Below the pieces are notes generated by a model. The model searched no databases. It worked only from the letters and a program-made list of their open reading frames with translations, and was not told the DNA's origin. DNA of 64,000 nt, from NCBI RefSeq assembly GCF_019355055.1, contig NZ_CP048411.1, forward strand, positions 3,946,001 to 4,010,000, written 5' to 3'. Both the position numbers and the translations under genes were made by a program. This DNA is from Pseudomonas sp. MTM4. Lineage in GTDB: Bacteria > Pseudomonadota > Gammaproteobacteria > Pseudomonadales > Pseudomonadaceae. Position 1 is the first letter of the stretch, and each line of letters starts with the position of its first letter. Below, one piece after another: positions 1-9,148 of this stretch.

Positions 1-39
1 CTTTCGGGGCCTGGCGCCTAGTTGTGTCCGGTTATTACC

Positions 40-68
40 TTGTCATGCAAGGGGCTTTTCTTTACCAT
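40..68 (+). promoter_or_regulatory. Candidate sigma-70 promoter of petABC
   Basis: TTGTCA at 40-45 and TACCAT at 63-68 are separated by 17 bases, about 95 bases before the petA start codon. The match to the sigma-70 consensus is fair rather than strong. Nothing else in the first 162 bases looks coding, and the gene before petA lies outside the window. Confidence 0.4.
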
Positions 69-162
69 TTGGCGAATTTTTTCGCGGCCTAGTTTTACGG
101 TAGACGCACGTAGTAGACGCCTGCTTTCGGTAGGCCATAAGAAACTGATGGGAGACGACTGA

Positions 163-756
163 ATGAGCAATGACGGCGTGAATGCTGGCCGGCGTCGCTT
201 CCTCGTAGCCGCTACTTCGGTAGTAGGTGCTGCAGGAGCGGTGGGTGCCGCGGTCCCGTTCGTGGGATCGTGGTTCCCGAGTGCCAAAGCCAAGGCAGCC
301 GGTGCACCGGTTAAGGTAAATATCAGCAAGATCGAGCCAGGTCAGCAGATGGTTGCCGAGTGGCGCGGTCAGCCGGTGTTCATCGTGCGTCGTACCGAGG
401 AGGCGTTGGCCAATCTGGGCAAACTCACCGATACGGTCGCCGATCCGAATTCCGAAGCTTCCGAACAGCCGACCTATGTTGATCCTGCGGTTCGCTCAAT
501 CAAGCCGGAAGTACTGATTGTGGTCGGACTATGCACTCACCTCGGTTGCTCCCCGTCCTTCCGTCCGGAAGTTGCGGCGCCTGATCTGGGTGCCGATTGG
601 CTCGGTGGCTATTTCTGCCCGTGCCATGGTTCGAAATATGACATGGCTGGCCGCGTCTACAAGGGCCAGCCTGCGCCCTTGAACCTGCCGGTTCCCCCTC
701 ACACTTACGAGACGGACTCTTTGGTCGTCATCGGCGTGGATCAGGAGAGCGCGTGA
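163..756 (+). CDS. petA: Ubiquinol-cytochrome c reductase iron-sulfur (Rieske) subunit
   Basis: This 197-residue protein is the Rieske subunit of the cytochrome bc1 complex and passes electrons from ubiquinol to cytochrome c1. A twin-arginine stretch (GRRRF, residues 10-14) followed by a hydrophobic segment to about residue 38 is the Tat signal anchor. The two cluster-binding boxes are present: CTHLGC (C124, H126, C129) and CPCHGS (C152, C154, H155). The ATG follows a GGGAG ribosome site. The stop codon overlaps the petB start by one base, so the three pet genes form one tight operon. Confidence 0.97.
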   Translation: MSNDGVNAGRRRFLVAATSVVGAAGAVGAAVPFVGSWFPSAKAKAAGAPVKVNISKIEPGQQMVAEWRGQPVFIVRRTEEALANLGKLTDTVADPNSEASEQPTYVDPAVRSIKPEVLIVVGLCTHLGCSPSFRPEVAAPDLGADWLGGYFCPCHGSKYDMAGRVYKGQPAPLNLPVPPHTYETDSLVVIGVDQESA

Positions 757-1967
757 TGAGCAAGTTCATGGAATGGGTCGATGCGCGCTTCCCCGCGACC
801 AAGATGTGGGAAGACCACCTGAGCAAGTACTACGCACCGAAGAACTTCAACGTTCTGTACTTCTTCGGTTCCTTGGCGTTGCTGGTTCTGGTCAACCAGA
901 TTCTCACCGGCATCTGGCTGACGATGAGCTTCGAGCCGTCCGCCGAAGGTGCATTCGCATCCGTCGAATACATCATGCGGGACGTGGAATACGGCTGGAT
1001 CATCCGGTACCTCCACTCCACTGGCGCATCGGCGTTCTTCGTCGTCGTCTATCTGCACATGTTCCGCGGCATCCTCTACGGCTCCTACCAGAAGCCGCGC
1101 GAGCTGGTGTGGATCTTCGGCATGATGATTTATCTGGCGCTGATGGCCGAGGCTTTCATGGGCTACCTGCTGCCTTGGGGCCAAATGTCCTACTGGGGCG
1201 CCCAGGTAATCATTTCGCTGTTCGGTGCGATTCCTGTCATCGGTGCTGACCTGACCCAGTGGATTCGCGGTGACTACCTGATCTCCGGCATCACGTTGAA
1301 CCGCTTCTTCGCGCTGCACGTCATCGCGCTGCCGATCGTGATCCTTGGCCTGGTGGTTCTGCACATCCTGGCACTGCACGAAGTGGGTTCGAACAACCCG
1401 ATGGGTGTGGATATCAAGAAGACCAAGGACGAGGCTGGCGTGCCGCTCGATGGCATTCCGTTCCATCCTTACTACACGGTCAAGGATATTGTCGGTGTGG
1501 TGGTGTTCCTGTTCGTGTTCTGCGCCATCGTGTTCTTCTTCCCTGAAATGGGTGGCTATTTCATCGAGAAGCCGAACTTCGAAGTGGCGAACGCCTTCAA
1601 GACGCCCGAGCACATCGCGCCTGTCTGGTACTTCACGCCTTACTACGCGATCCTGCGCGCCGTTCCGGACAAGCTGCTGGGCGTAATCGCCATGGGTGCC
1701 GCGATCGCTGTGCTGTTCGTGCTGCCATGGCTGGATCGTAGCCCAGTCAAGTCCATGCGCTACAAGGGCTGGATGAGCAAGGTAGCTCTCGTGCTGTTCT
1801 GTATTTCCTTCGTCATCCTCGGCGTGCTTGGCGTGCTGTCTCCTACTCCTGAGCGCACATTGGTATCTCGGATCTGTACTGCTATCTACTTCGGTTACTT
1901 CATCCTGATGCCGTTCTACACCAAGCTCGAGAAGACCAAAGTAGTTCCGCAAAGGGTGGCTGGCTGA
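756..1967 (+). CDS. petB: Ubiquinol-cytochrome c reductase cytochrome b subunit
   Basis: This 403-residue multispanning inner-membrane protein is cytochrome b of the bc1 complex and carries the two b haems of the Q cycle. The four expected axial histidines are H87 and H101 in one helix and H188 and H203 in another. A PVWY form of the quinol-site PEWY motif follows near residue 290. I chose the ATG at 756, which overlaps the petA stop as TGATG and has an AGGAG site just upstream; a GTG three bases earlier is a poorer choice. The gene overlaps petC the same way. Confidence 0.97.
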   Translation: MSKFMEWVDARFPATKMWEDHLSKYYAPKNFNVLYFFGSLALLVLVNQILTGIWLTMSFEPSAEGAFASVEYIMRDVEYGWIIRYLHSTGASAFFVVVYLHMFRGILYGSYQKPRELVWIFGMMIYLALMAEAFMGYLLPWGQMSYWGAQVIISLFGAIPVIGADLTQWIRGDYLISGITLNRFFALHVIALPIVILGLVVLHILALHEVGSNNPMGVDIKKTKDEAGVPLDGIPFHPYYTVKDIVGVVVFLFVFCAIVFFFPEMGGYFIEKPNFEVANAFKTPEHIAPVWYFTPYYAILRAVPDKLLGVIAMGAAIAVLFVLPWLDRSPVKSMRYKGWMSKVALVLFCISFVILGVLGVLSPTPERTLVSRICTAIYFGYFILMPFYTKLEKTKVVPQRVAG

Positions 1968-2776
1968 TGAAAAAGCAATTTGCTGCATTGATTCTTGCAC
2001 TGGTGCCGGCATTTGGTTTCGCCGCTGGTGGCGGCGTTCACCTCGATGAAGTCGATATCGATCTGACTGACAAGGTAGCGCTGCAGGACGGCCTGAAAAC
2101 CTTTACCAACTACTGCATGGGTTGTCATAGCGCGCAGTACCAGCGCTATGAGCGTGTTGCGACAGATCTGGGTATTCCAGAAGAAGTCATGCTCGACAAT
2201 ATCGTCTTCACTGACGCCAAGATTGGCGATCACATGAAAATCGGTATGAAGCCGGATGATGCCAAGGGCTGGTTCGGCGCGGCTCCGCCGGATCTGACGC
2301 TGGTGGCACGAGTGCGTGGCAATGACTGGTTGTACTCGTACATGCGCAGTTTCTACGAAGACCCGGCGCGCCCGTATGGCGTCAACAATACGGTCTTCCC
2401 TAACGTGGGCATGCCGCACGTCCTGGCGCCGCTGCAAGGCCGTCAGGTCCTGCCGAGCAAGTTGCCGGAAGGGGAGTCGGTTGCCTGCAAGCAGGTCCAG
2501 GTTGTCGAGGATGGCCGCAAGCAGTTTGATCCGCTGACGGGTACGCCGATCACGCATGAAGACTGCAACGCAATGACGGTTGTGCCGGGCACCGGTGAGC
2601 TGACCGAAGCGGAGTACGACGAGAAGATCAAGAATCTGGTGACCTTCCTGGCCTACTCGGCCAACCCGGTCAAGCTGGAAAGCCAGCGCATCGGTACGTA
2701 CGTGCTGCTGTTCCTGGCGGTCTTCTTCGTATTCGCCTATCTGCTCAAGCGGGAATACTGGAAAGACGTCCACTGA
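1967..2776 (+). CDS. petC: Ubiquinol-cytochrome c reductase cytochrome c1
   Basis: This 269-residue protein is the membrane-anchored c-type cytochrome of the bc1 complex, which accepts electrons from the Rieske protein. A cleavable signal peptide ends near residue 20. The haem c motif CMGCH is at residues 50-54. A single C-terminal transmembrane helix (about residues 241-259) is followed by a basic tail, as in the family. It starts inside the petB stop (TGATG) and ends 25 bases before a strong terminator, so it closes the operon. Confidence 0.97.
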   Translation: MKKQFAALILALVPAFGFAAGGGVHLDEVDIDLTDKVALQDGLKTFTNYCMGCHSAQYQRYERVATDLGIPEEVMLDNIVFTDAKIGDHMKIGMKPDDAKGWFGAAPPDLTLVARVRGNDWLYSYMRSFYEDPARPYGVNNTVFPNVGMPHVLAPLQGRQVLPSKLPEGESVACKQVQVVEDGRKQFDPLTGTPITHEDCNAMTVVPGTGELTEAEYDEKIKNLVTFLAYSANPVKLESQRIGTYVLLFLAVFFVFAYLLKREYWKDVH

Positions 2777-2801
2777 TCCGTCGCTGTTATGCGGTACCCT
2801 G

Positions 2802-2830
2802 CGCGCGCCCTTTTGGGCGCGCGTTTTTTT
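2802..2830 (+). terminator. Rho-independent terminator of petABC
   Basis: A perfect 9-bp GC stem (2802-2810 with 2815-2823) closes a TTTT loop and is followed by seven T residues. It sits between petC and sspA, so sspA either needs its own promoter or depends on read-through. Confidence 0.9.
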
Positions 2831-2865
2831 CTGCTGCGCCATAAATTTCAATGAGGAGGGACCCT

Positions 2866-3483
2866 ATGGCCGTGACCAACCGGTTGGCCTGCTATTCCGA
2901 TCCCGCCGATCATTATTCGCATCGGGTGCGCTATGTGCTTGCCGAAAAAGGTGTCGACGCCGAGATAATCGACGTCGATCCGGTGCGTTGTCCTGTCAGG
3001 CTGACAGAAGTGAATCCATACGCCAGCGTGCCTACGTTGGTGGATCGTGATCTGGCTTTGTATGAGCCAGGCGTAATCACGGAGTACTTGGAGGAGCGCT
3101 ATCCGCATCCGCCGTTGCTTCCGGTGTATCCCGTTGCAAGGGCCAATACCCGGCTGCTGGCGCATAGAGTTCAAAGGGACTGGTGTGCTCTGGTGGACCG
3201 AATCCTCGATCGCCGAACCACAGAGGCGGTTCGGGTGCAGGCTCGTAAGGAGCTGCGCGAGAGCCTTACAGGCGTATCGCCCGTATTCGCCGAAAAGCCC
3301 TATTTCATGAGTGAAGAGTTCAGTCTGGTGGATTGCTGTCTGTTGCCTATCCTGTGGCGTTTGCCCAAACTCGGTATCGAGTTGCCCCGGGCTGCAAAGC
3401 CGCTGCTCGATTACATGGAAACCAATTTCGCTCGCGAGGCCTTCCAGGTCAGTCTATCCGCCGTTGAGCGCGGCATGCGCTAA
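2866..3483 (+). CDS. sspA: Stringent starvation protein A
   Basis: This 205-residue GST-fold protein binds RNA polymerase and acts in stationary-phase and virulence gene control in gamma-proteobacteria. The N-terminal thioredoxin-like half has the family's [12 protein letters not shown] stretch and the C-terminal half is helical. It lacks a GST-type catalytic Ser/Cys, as usual for SspA. I chose the ATG at 2866 because GAGGAGGG lies six bases before it; an in-frame ATG at 2851 overlaps that site. sspB follows after 12 bases, the usual pairing. Confidence 0.95.
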   Translation: MAVTNRLACYSDPADHYSHRVRYVLAEKGVDAEIIDVDPVRCPVRLTEVNPYASVPTLVDRDLALYEPGVITEYLEERYPHPPLLPVYPVARANTRLLAHRVQRDWCALVDRILDRRTTEAVRVQARKELRESLTGVSPVFAEKPYFMSEEFSLVDCCLLPILWRLPKLGIELPRAAKPLLDYMETNFAREAFQVSLSAVERGMR

Positions 3484-3495
3484 GAGAGGCTGCAT

Positions 3496-3909
3496 ATGAC
3501 TTCAAGTCGTCCCTATCTGGTTCGGGCGTTGTATGAGTGGATCGTGGATAACGATTGCACTCCACATCTGCTGGTCAATTCCGACTATCCGGGTGTTCAG
3601 GTGCCTGATGGCTTTGCCAGCGATGGCCAGATCGTGCTGAATGTTGCACCCAGTGCGGTTCGTGGCCTGCAGATGAGCAACCAGACGATTACGTTCGAAG
3701 GCCGATTTGGTGGCGTTCCGCATAGTCTGCATGTCCCTTCCGCGGCGGTCATGGCGATCTATGCGCGGGAAAACGGGCAGGGAATGGTATTCGAGATTGA
3801 GCCGACGCCGCCGGATGACGATGCGCCCACCGATGATGCCTCGGTTGGAGCAGGCGCACCATCACGCCCGGCCTCTGCGGGCCGTCCTAGTTTGAAGGTC
3901 GTTAAGTAA
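3496..3909 (+). CDS. sspB: ClpXP protease specificity-enhancing factor
   Basis: SspB (137 residues) is the adaptor that delivers ssrA-tagged peptides to ClpXP. The N-terminal domain carries the family start SSRPYLVRALYEWIVDN and later GxFGG-type strands. A flexible acidic tail of Asp, Pro and Ala residues leads to a short basic C-terminal peptide ending LKVVK, which fits the ClpX-docking tail. It is co-transcribed with sspA and converges on the BON lipoprotein gene. Confidence 0.95.
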   Translation: MTSSRPYLVRALYEWIVDNDCTPHLLVNSDYPGVQVPDGFASDGQIVLNVAPSAVRGLQMSNQTITFEGRFGGVPHSLHVPSAAVMAIYARENGQGMVFEIEPTPPDDDAPTDDASVGAGAPSRPASAGRPSLKVVK

Positions 3910-3910
3910 G

Positions 3911-4003
3911 CAGCTGCAAGCTCCAAGCGGCAAGCCTGAAGCAAGAGCGAAAGAGCACTCAGCTGGCGGAGCTATGGCGCCGCTCATGCTGGCTTGGAGC
4001 TGC
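3911..4003. repeat. Inverted-arm intergenic repeat, site 1
   Basis: AGCTCCAAGC at 3919-3928 is exactly inverted as GCTTGGAGCT at 3992-4001, about 63 bases apart. Degenerate copies of the same heptamer theme (CTGCAAGC, GGCAAGCCTGAAGC) lie beside the left arm. The element fills the space between the convergent ends of sspB and the BON lipoprotein gene. Related arms recur at 26.9, 39.9 and 43.8 kb. Confidence 0.6.
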
Positions 4004-4005
4004 CT

Positions 4006-5180
<1,175 letters not shown>

Positions 5181-5272
5181 TTAACCTTCAGGTGACGGGC
5201 TGGGCTGCTTGGGCCGCGCCGTAAGGAAATTGGTCAGATGCGGTTTTGGCGGTACGCGGCGGAGCGCTCTGA

Positions 5273-5644
5273 TCAACTGTCGAACGCATTTCGGATCCAG
5301 TTGGGCTTTTCCGAGGCGTCCGCTGTCGCCCCTATGGCGACCACGTCAAAGCGGCATGGGTGCCTCGCCCAGCGGGACTCCTTCTGCAGGAACAGCTGGG
5401 CTGCCTTGATCAGCTTCTGCTGTTTACGCAAGTCGACGCTTTCGAGAGCACCACCCCATGCGGCGTGGCGTCTGTAGCGAACCTCGACGAATACTACTGT
5501 ATCGCCATCGAGCATGACCAGATCAAGCTCGCCGCTGCGGCATGTCCAGTTTCGACAAAGCAGGCGCAGTCCGTGAAGTTGCAGGTGGCGCTGTGCGAAT
5601 TCTTCGGCGAGCTGTCCGCTGATCTGTTTGCTGGTTGCGCTCAA
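5273..5644 (-). CDS. yraN: YraN family nuclease-like protein (UPF0102)
   Basis: This 123-residue protein has the restriction-endonuclease-like core of the UPF0102 family: ARNW-type CRNWTCRSGELDLVMLD, then VFVEVRYR. The E-x8-D-x-E-V-R pattern resembles the PD-(D/E)XK nuclease signature. Its physiological role is not settled. The predicted start is a TTG at 5644 that overlaps the lpoA stop codon as TTGA, so translation is probably coupled to lpoA. No ATG or GTG gives a full-length N terminus. Confidence 0.88.
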   Translation of the reverse strand: MSATSKQISGQLAEEFAQRHLQLHGLRLLCRNWTCRSGELDLVMLDGDTVVFVEVRYRRHAAWGGALESVDLRKQQKLIKAAQLFLQKESRWARHPCRFDVVAIGATADASEKPNWIRNAFDS

Positions 5645-7401
5645 TAGGGAGTGTCCGCGAGCGGTTGGACTTCACCATCGTGGAATTCGGCCCACGGTAG
5701 GCGTCGCTCGATTCGCTGCTCGGGGGTGATGCTGAGCGTGCCGGACAGGCCGTCGAGCTGTGTTTCCGGCAACGCTAGCAGTTGGTTCAGGCGCGGTGCG
5801 AGCAGATAGGCGTCGGCACCCATGGCGTATAGCCTGCCCAGGCTTCCCCGCGCTTGTGGCCATTTGCGTTCGATTTCCTGGCGAAGGGGCAGCTGGGGAT
5901 TCAGCAGCCAGGGTGTTTCGGTGAACCGGATACCTTCGAGATCGAGGTATTGGGTGCGATTATCGGTTGCGGCGTGCAGATGAGAGGTCGCGTATACGGG
6001 CAGATCTCCGGCATATTGGAATATCAGGGTGGGCTTGACCTGCTGCGCCTGCTGCGGTGTCGCTGCAAGGAACAGGAAGTCGACATCCTGGCGGCGCGAT
6101 GGCTGTGATGCAGCGCCGCTGCTGCGTACCTGCAGCAGGTCGGCAATTTGATTGGCCAGTTCGACGGGTTCGGCCAGCGGCGCGGCAGCAACTACGGTTC
6201 CACCTTGTTCCTGCCACTCCTGGCGAAACGCGTCATAGACGCGATTGCCCCAGTCGCCCCGCGGCGTCAAAGCTATTGCACGGCGATGCCCATCGGCCCA
6301 GGCGCGGCGCGCAACCTCGCGCGCTTCGTCCTCTGCAGCGAGGCCGAACTGAAACAGCTGAGGCGGCGCCTTCTGGTTCGCGTCGCTGTAATTGAGAGCA
6401 AGGGTGGTTATCGGCAGCTGCTCGCGGTCGGCCAGCTGGTGCACCATCTTCTTGTCCAGCGGGCCAATGACCAGCTGGACCCCCGACGCCTCTGCCTGTC
6501 GGTAGAAGTCATCGAGCGAAGATAGGTGGGAGCTGTCGAACAGCTCGATTTTCAGATCTTGCTGTGCTTCCAGATGCGCGGCGAGAAAACCGTCACGCAG
6601 TGCACGCGCTACGCTAGCCAGCGGGCCATCCATGGGGAGCAGTAACGCTACGTGGGTCAGCGGTTTGTCTGCCAGCTCTCGGAGTTTTACCAGCGACTCG
6701 GGCAGGCGTCGTGCGGCGGGATGGTTGGGGTTCTGCTGCACCCAGGCGTCGATCGCCCGCTGCTGCTGACTTATGGTTCCGGCCTGTTTTACCGTCGCGG
6801 CAAGCGCTAACCAGCCGGAAAGATCCACGTCTGCGGTCGGTTGCAGCTGGTCTGCCGGCAGGCTCGATACCAGCGACCAGATCGCTTCATGATTCCGCTC
6901 CGCTGCTTCGCCGCTTAGGAGTGGTGCGATGAAAGTGCGCTCGCGCGCCGCGTCGAGGGGCTGATCGTTGGCTTCAAATGCTTGCGCGCGCGCCAGTTGG
7001 GTGCGCAGCTGCTGATCTACCGGCAGCTCCGCGAGGCGTCGGAATGCGGGATGTTGCAAGGCTTGAAGGGCGCGCTGTGGCTCTCCGTCCGCTATTGCCA
7101 GCTCCGCCTCCAGGGTTTTGGCAAACATCTGCTGAGCCGGCATCAACTGCTCGATATCGATTTGTTCGAGTATCTGCCGAGCCTGCGCCTGGTTGCCTTG
7201 CTGGATGCTCTGGTCGGCAGCCGATAAACGCAACAGTGCAGCTTCGGCCGGGTCGCTGGCATCGGCTTCCTTCAGCAATTGTTGTGTCGACGCCTGCGGA
7301 GTGCGCGGCAGCTCGCCCAGGGTAGAGGACGGCGAGCTGGCGCAGGCCGAAAGCACGGCGGCAATGCATAAGAAGAGAAACGGGCGAAAGCGAGCCATCA
7401 T
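5641..7401 (-). CDS. lpoA: Penicillin-binding protein activator LpoA
   Basis: This 586-residue outer-membrane lipoprotein has lipobox VLSAC (Cys20). An N-terminal TPR-like helical domain extends to about residue 240. The C-terminal domain has a periplasmic-binding-protein fold (from about HVALLLPMDGPLASVARALRDG). In the family it spans the periplasm and stimulates the class A synthase PBP1a. ATG codons at 7401 and 7398 are both possible. It heads the minus-strand cluster with yraN, gmhA and the BON lipoprotein and is divergent from rsmI, the same layout as in E. coli. Confidence 0.93.
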   Translation of the reverse strand: MMARFRPFLFLCIAAVLSACASSPSSTLGELPRTPQASTQQLLKEADASDPAEAALLRLSAADQSIQQGNQAQARQILEQIDIEQLMPAQQMFAKTLEAELAIADGEPQRALQALQHPAFRRLAELPVDQQLRTQLARAQAFEANDQPLDAARERTFIAPLLSGEAAERNHEAIWSLVSSLPADQLQPTADVDLSGWLALAATVKQAGTISQQQRAIDAWVQQNPNHPAARRLPESLVKLRELADKPLTHVALLLPMDGPLASVARALRDGFLAAHLEAQQDLKIELFDSSHLSSLDDFYRQAEASGVQLVIGPLDKKMVHQLADREQLPITTLALNYSDANQKAPPQLFQFGLAAEDEAREVARRAWADGHRRAIALTPRGDWGNRVYDAFRQEWQEQGGTVVAAAPLAEPVELANQIADLLQVRSSGAASQPSRRQDVDFLFLAATPQQAQQVKPTLIFQYAGDLPVYATSHLHAATDNRTQYLDLEGIRFTETPWLLNPQLPLRQEIERKWPQARGSLGRLYAMGADAYLLAPRLNQLLALPETQLDGLSGTLSITPEQRIERRLPWAEFHDGEVQPLADTPY

Positions 7402-7463
7402 GTGATCATTCCTGGAGGCGCTGCGAGTGTCGGCGGATTGTACCCAAGGGTTGCAGGGGCTGC

Positions 7464-7492
7464 GATGTCGTGACCGCTAAACGGGCTACAAT
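7464..7492 (+). promoter_or_regulatory. Candidate rsmI promoter
   Basis: TACAAT at 7487-7492 is a good -10 hexamer placed 30 bases before the chosen rsmI start. The -35 region is poor, so the call rests mainly on the -10 box and its position in the divergent lpoA/rsmI spacer. Confidence 0.35.
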
Positions 7493-7522
7493 GCGCGTTT
7501 TTCCGTGACTGAGGTACGCCCT

Positions 7523-8395
7523 GTGACTGCGCCAGATGATGTGAATTCCGCTGCAGGCACGCTCTATGTCGTCGCCACGCCTATCGGGAATCTTGAAGAT
7601 ATCAGTGCTCGGGCGTTACGCGTGCTGAACGAGGTGGCCCTGATCGCGGCAGAAGACACACGTCACTCGGCTCGTCTGTTGCAGCACTTCGGTATCTCCA
7701 CTCCATTGGCAGCGTGTCATGAGCATAACGAACGGGACGAAGGTGGTCGCTTCATCAAGCGGCTTCTGGCTGGTGAAAATGTGGCGCTGATTTCCGATGC
7801 CGGCACGCCGTTGATCTCCGATCCCGGCTATCACCTCGTCAGACAGGCGCGTGCGGTCGGTATAAGAGTTGTTCCGCTGCCCGGCGCTTGTGCACTTGTT
7901 GCAGCGCTTTCCGCTGCGGGTTTGCCATCCGACCGTTTCATCTTCGAAGGTTTTCTGCCGGCAAAGCAGGTCGCGCGTCGTACTCGTCTTGAGCTTCTGA
8001 GAGAGGAGCCGCGGACGCTGATCTTCTATGAGGCGCCACATCGTATTCTCGATTCCCTGACCGACATGGAGGAAGTGTTCGGTCCAGAGCGGCCTGCTGT
8101 TTTGGGGCGTGAGCTGACCAAGACATTCGAGACGCTGAAAGGATTGCCGTTGGCTGAATTGCGCGTCTGGGTGGCGTCCGATAGCAATCAACAACGTGGC
8201 GAATGCGTGCTGGTGGTGGGCGGCTGGCAGGCGCCACAAGGCGAAGGGGCGATCGATGCGAATGCGCTTCGTGTGCTGCGTTTGTTGTTGGCGGAGTTGC
8301 CTGTGAAGCGTGCGGCAGCCGTGGCCGCCGAAATAACCGGTGCCAGAAAGAACGTGCTTTACCAGCTTGCGTTGCAAGAAAAGAGTTCGGAATAG
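7523..8395 (+). CDS. rsmI: 16S rRNA (cytidine1402-2'-O)-methyltransferase
   Basis: RsmI (290 residues) 2'-O-methylates C1402 of 16S rRNA in the decoding centre. The tetrapyrrole-methylase fold is clear: GTLYVVATPIGNLEDIS at the N terminus, AAEDTRHSARLLQHF, and the glycine-rich LISDAGTPLISDPGY loop. I prefer the GTG at 7523, which has GAGG eight bases upstream; an in-frame GTG at 7505 would add six residues. It is divergent from lpoA, a conserved pairing. Confidence 0.93.
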   Translation: MTAPDDVNSAAGTLYVVATPIGNLEDISARALRVLNEVALIAAEDTRHSARLLQHFGISTPLAACHEHNERDEGGRFIKRLLAGENVALISDAGTPLISDPGYHLVRQARAVGIRVVPLPGACALVAALSAAGLPSDRFIFEGFLPAKQVARRTRLELLREEPRTLIFYEAPHRILDSLTDMEEVFGPERPAVLGRELTKTFETLKGLPLAELRVWVASDSNQQRGECVLVVGGWQAPQGEGAIDANALRVLRLLLAELPVKRAAAVAAEITGARKNVLYQLALQEKSSE

Positions 8396-8438
8396 AACCG
8401 CCTTCATGCTCGCAGGCGTCTCGGTCGGCGAGATTTGT

Positions 8439-8465
8439 CAGCTTGCAGGCTTCAGCTTGCAGGCT
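8439..8465. repeat. Two 13-base direct repeats before rnpB (site 2)
   Basis: CAGCTTGCAGGCT occurs twice, at 8439-8451 and 8453-8465, one base apart. The sequence resembles the right arms of the paired intergenic repeats elsewhere in the window, but no matching left arm is visible here. The second copy overlaps the proposed -35 box of rnpB. Confidence 0.6.
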
Positions 8466-8485
8466 GGGGACGTGCACAGTACCCT
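8457..8485 (+). promoter_or_regulatory. Promoter of rnpB
   Basis: TTGCAG (8457-8462) and TACCCT (8480-8485) are separated by 17 bases and end nine bases before the predicted 5' end of the RNase P RNA. Spacing and position fit a sigma-70 promoter for a stable RNA. Confidence 0.6.
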
Positions 8486-8494
8486 AGCGCCCGG

Positions 8495-8852
8495 AGAGTC
8501 GATCAGACAGTCGCTGTCTCTTTTTGTTCCGGCAAAAAGGGAGGGAGGAAAGTCCGGGCTCCATAGGGCGAAGTGCCAGGTAACGCCTGGGAGGCGTGAG
8601 CCTACGGAAAGTGCCACAGAAAATAACCGCCTAAGCGCTTCGGCGCCGGTAAGGGTGAAAAGGTGCGGTAAGAGCGCACCGCGCGGCTGGCAACAGTCCG
8701 TGGCTAGGTAAACCCCACTTGGAGCAAGACCAAATAGGGATCCATTGGCGTGGCCCGCGCTGGATCCGGGTAGGTTGCTAGAGGCAGTCAGCGATGGCTG
8801 TCGTAGAGGAATGACTGTCCTCGACAGAACCCGGCTTACAGATCGACTCTCC
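8495..8852 (+). ncRNA. rnpB: RNase P RNA, catalytic subunit (type A)
   Basis: This is the ribozyme that matures tRNA 5' ends. The conserved core is evident: GAGGAAAGTCCGGGCTCC around 8545-8562 pairs through P4 with ACAGAACCCGGCTTA around 8824-8838. The 5' AGAGTCGATC and 3' GATCGACTCT ends form the long P1 helix, which sets the boundaries to within a few bases. Bacterial A-type RNA of about 360 nt is the expected size. It lies between rsmI and mraZ, its usual place in Pseudomonas as I recall. Confidence 0.96.
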
Positions 8853-9043
8853 GACTTCTTCCCCCGTAATACCCCTTCTGTTAGTCCAAAATATTATTGC
8901 TCTTAACAAAGTACTTTAACTTTGTGGGGCAGGCTTTTGGTTTACCTGTAAAAGATCGTCTTGCAAGTTTGTCGCTTGACCGTTCATTCCCCTCTCGTTC
9001 GCTAAATTGCCGTTCCGTAAGGCTTTTTCCGCTCAGGCTCACC

Positions 9044-9073
9044 TTGACGGTGGGGCTGCTGCATTTCTATAGT
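9044..9073 (+). promoter_or_regulatory. Promoter of the dcw (mra) operon
   Basis: TTGACG (9044-9049) and TATAGT (9068-9073) are separated by 18 bases, which is a strong sigma-70 promoter. It lies 76 bases before mraZ and immediately before the MraZ boxes. The 8853-9043 stretch after rnpB holds no gene I can recognise. Confidence 0.75.
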
Positions 9074-9080
9074 GCGCACG

Positions 9081-9110
9081 AGTGGTAAAAAGTGGAGTGA
9101 AGTGGGTAAT
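9081..9110 (+). promoter_or_regulatory. MraZ operator: three GTGG boxes with 10-bp period
   Basis: Three consecutive decamers begin AGTGG: AGTGGTAAAA, AGTGGAGTGA and AGTGGGTAAT. MraZ of E. coli represses its own operon through TGGGN repeats spaced one helical turn apart. These boxes have that spacing and sit just downstream of the -10 box, which predicts autorepression of the whole dcw cluster. Only the third box carries the full TGGG. Confidence 0.7.
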
Positions 9111-9148
9111 TATGGATACGGATAGCTAAATTCAGAGGAAGCGCAGCC

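Noticed and set aside
741..2012. A 423-residue open frame opposite petB, and similar long frames opposite murC (20024-21511) and purD-purH (37713-39875).
   Set aside because: They lie entirely antisense to well-identified genes, have His/Gln/Arg- or Asp/Gly-rich composition typical of the complementary frame in GC-rich DNA, and show no motif or ribosome site.
8868..8930. ACAAAGT/ACTTTGT inverted repeat downstream of rnpB as a terminator.
   Set aside because: The stem is only seven AT-rich pairs and no T-tract follows, so termination cannot be supported.
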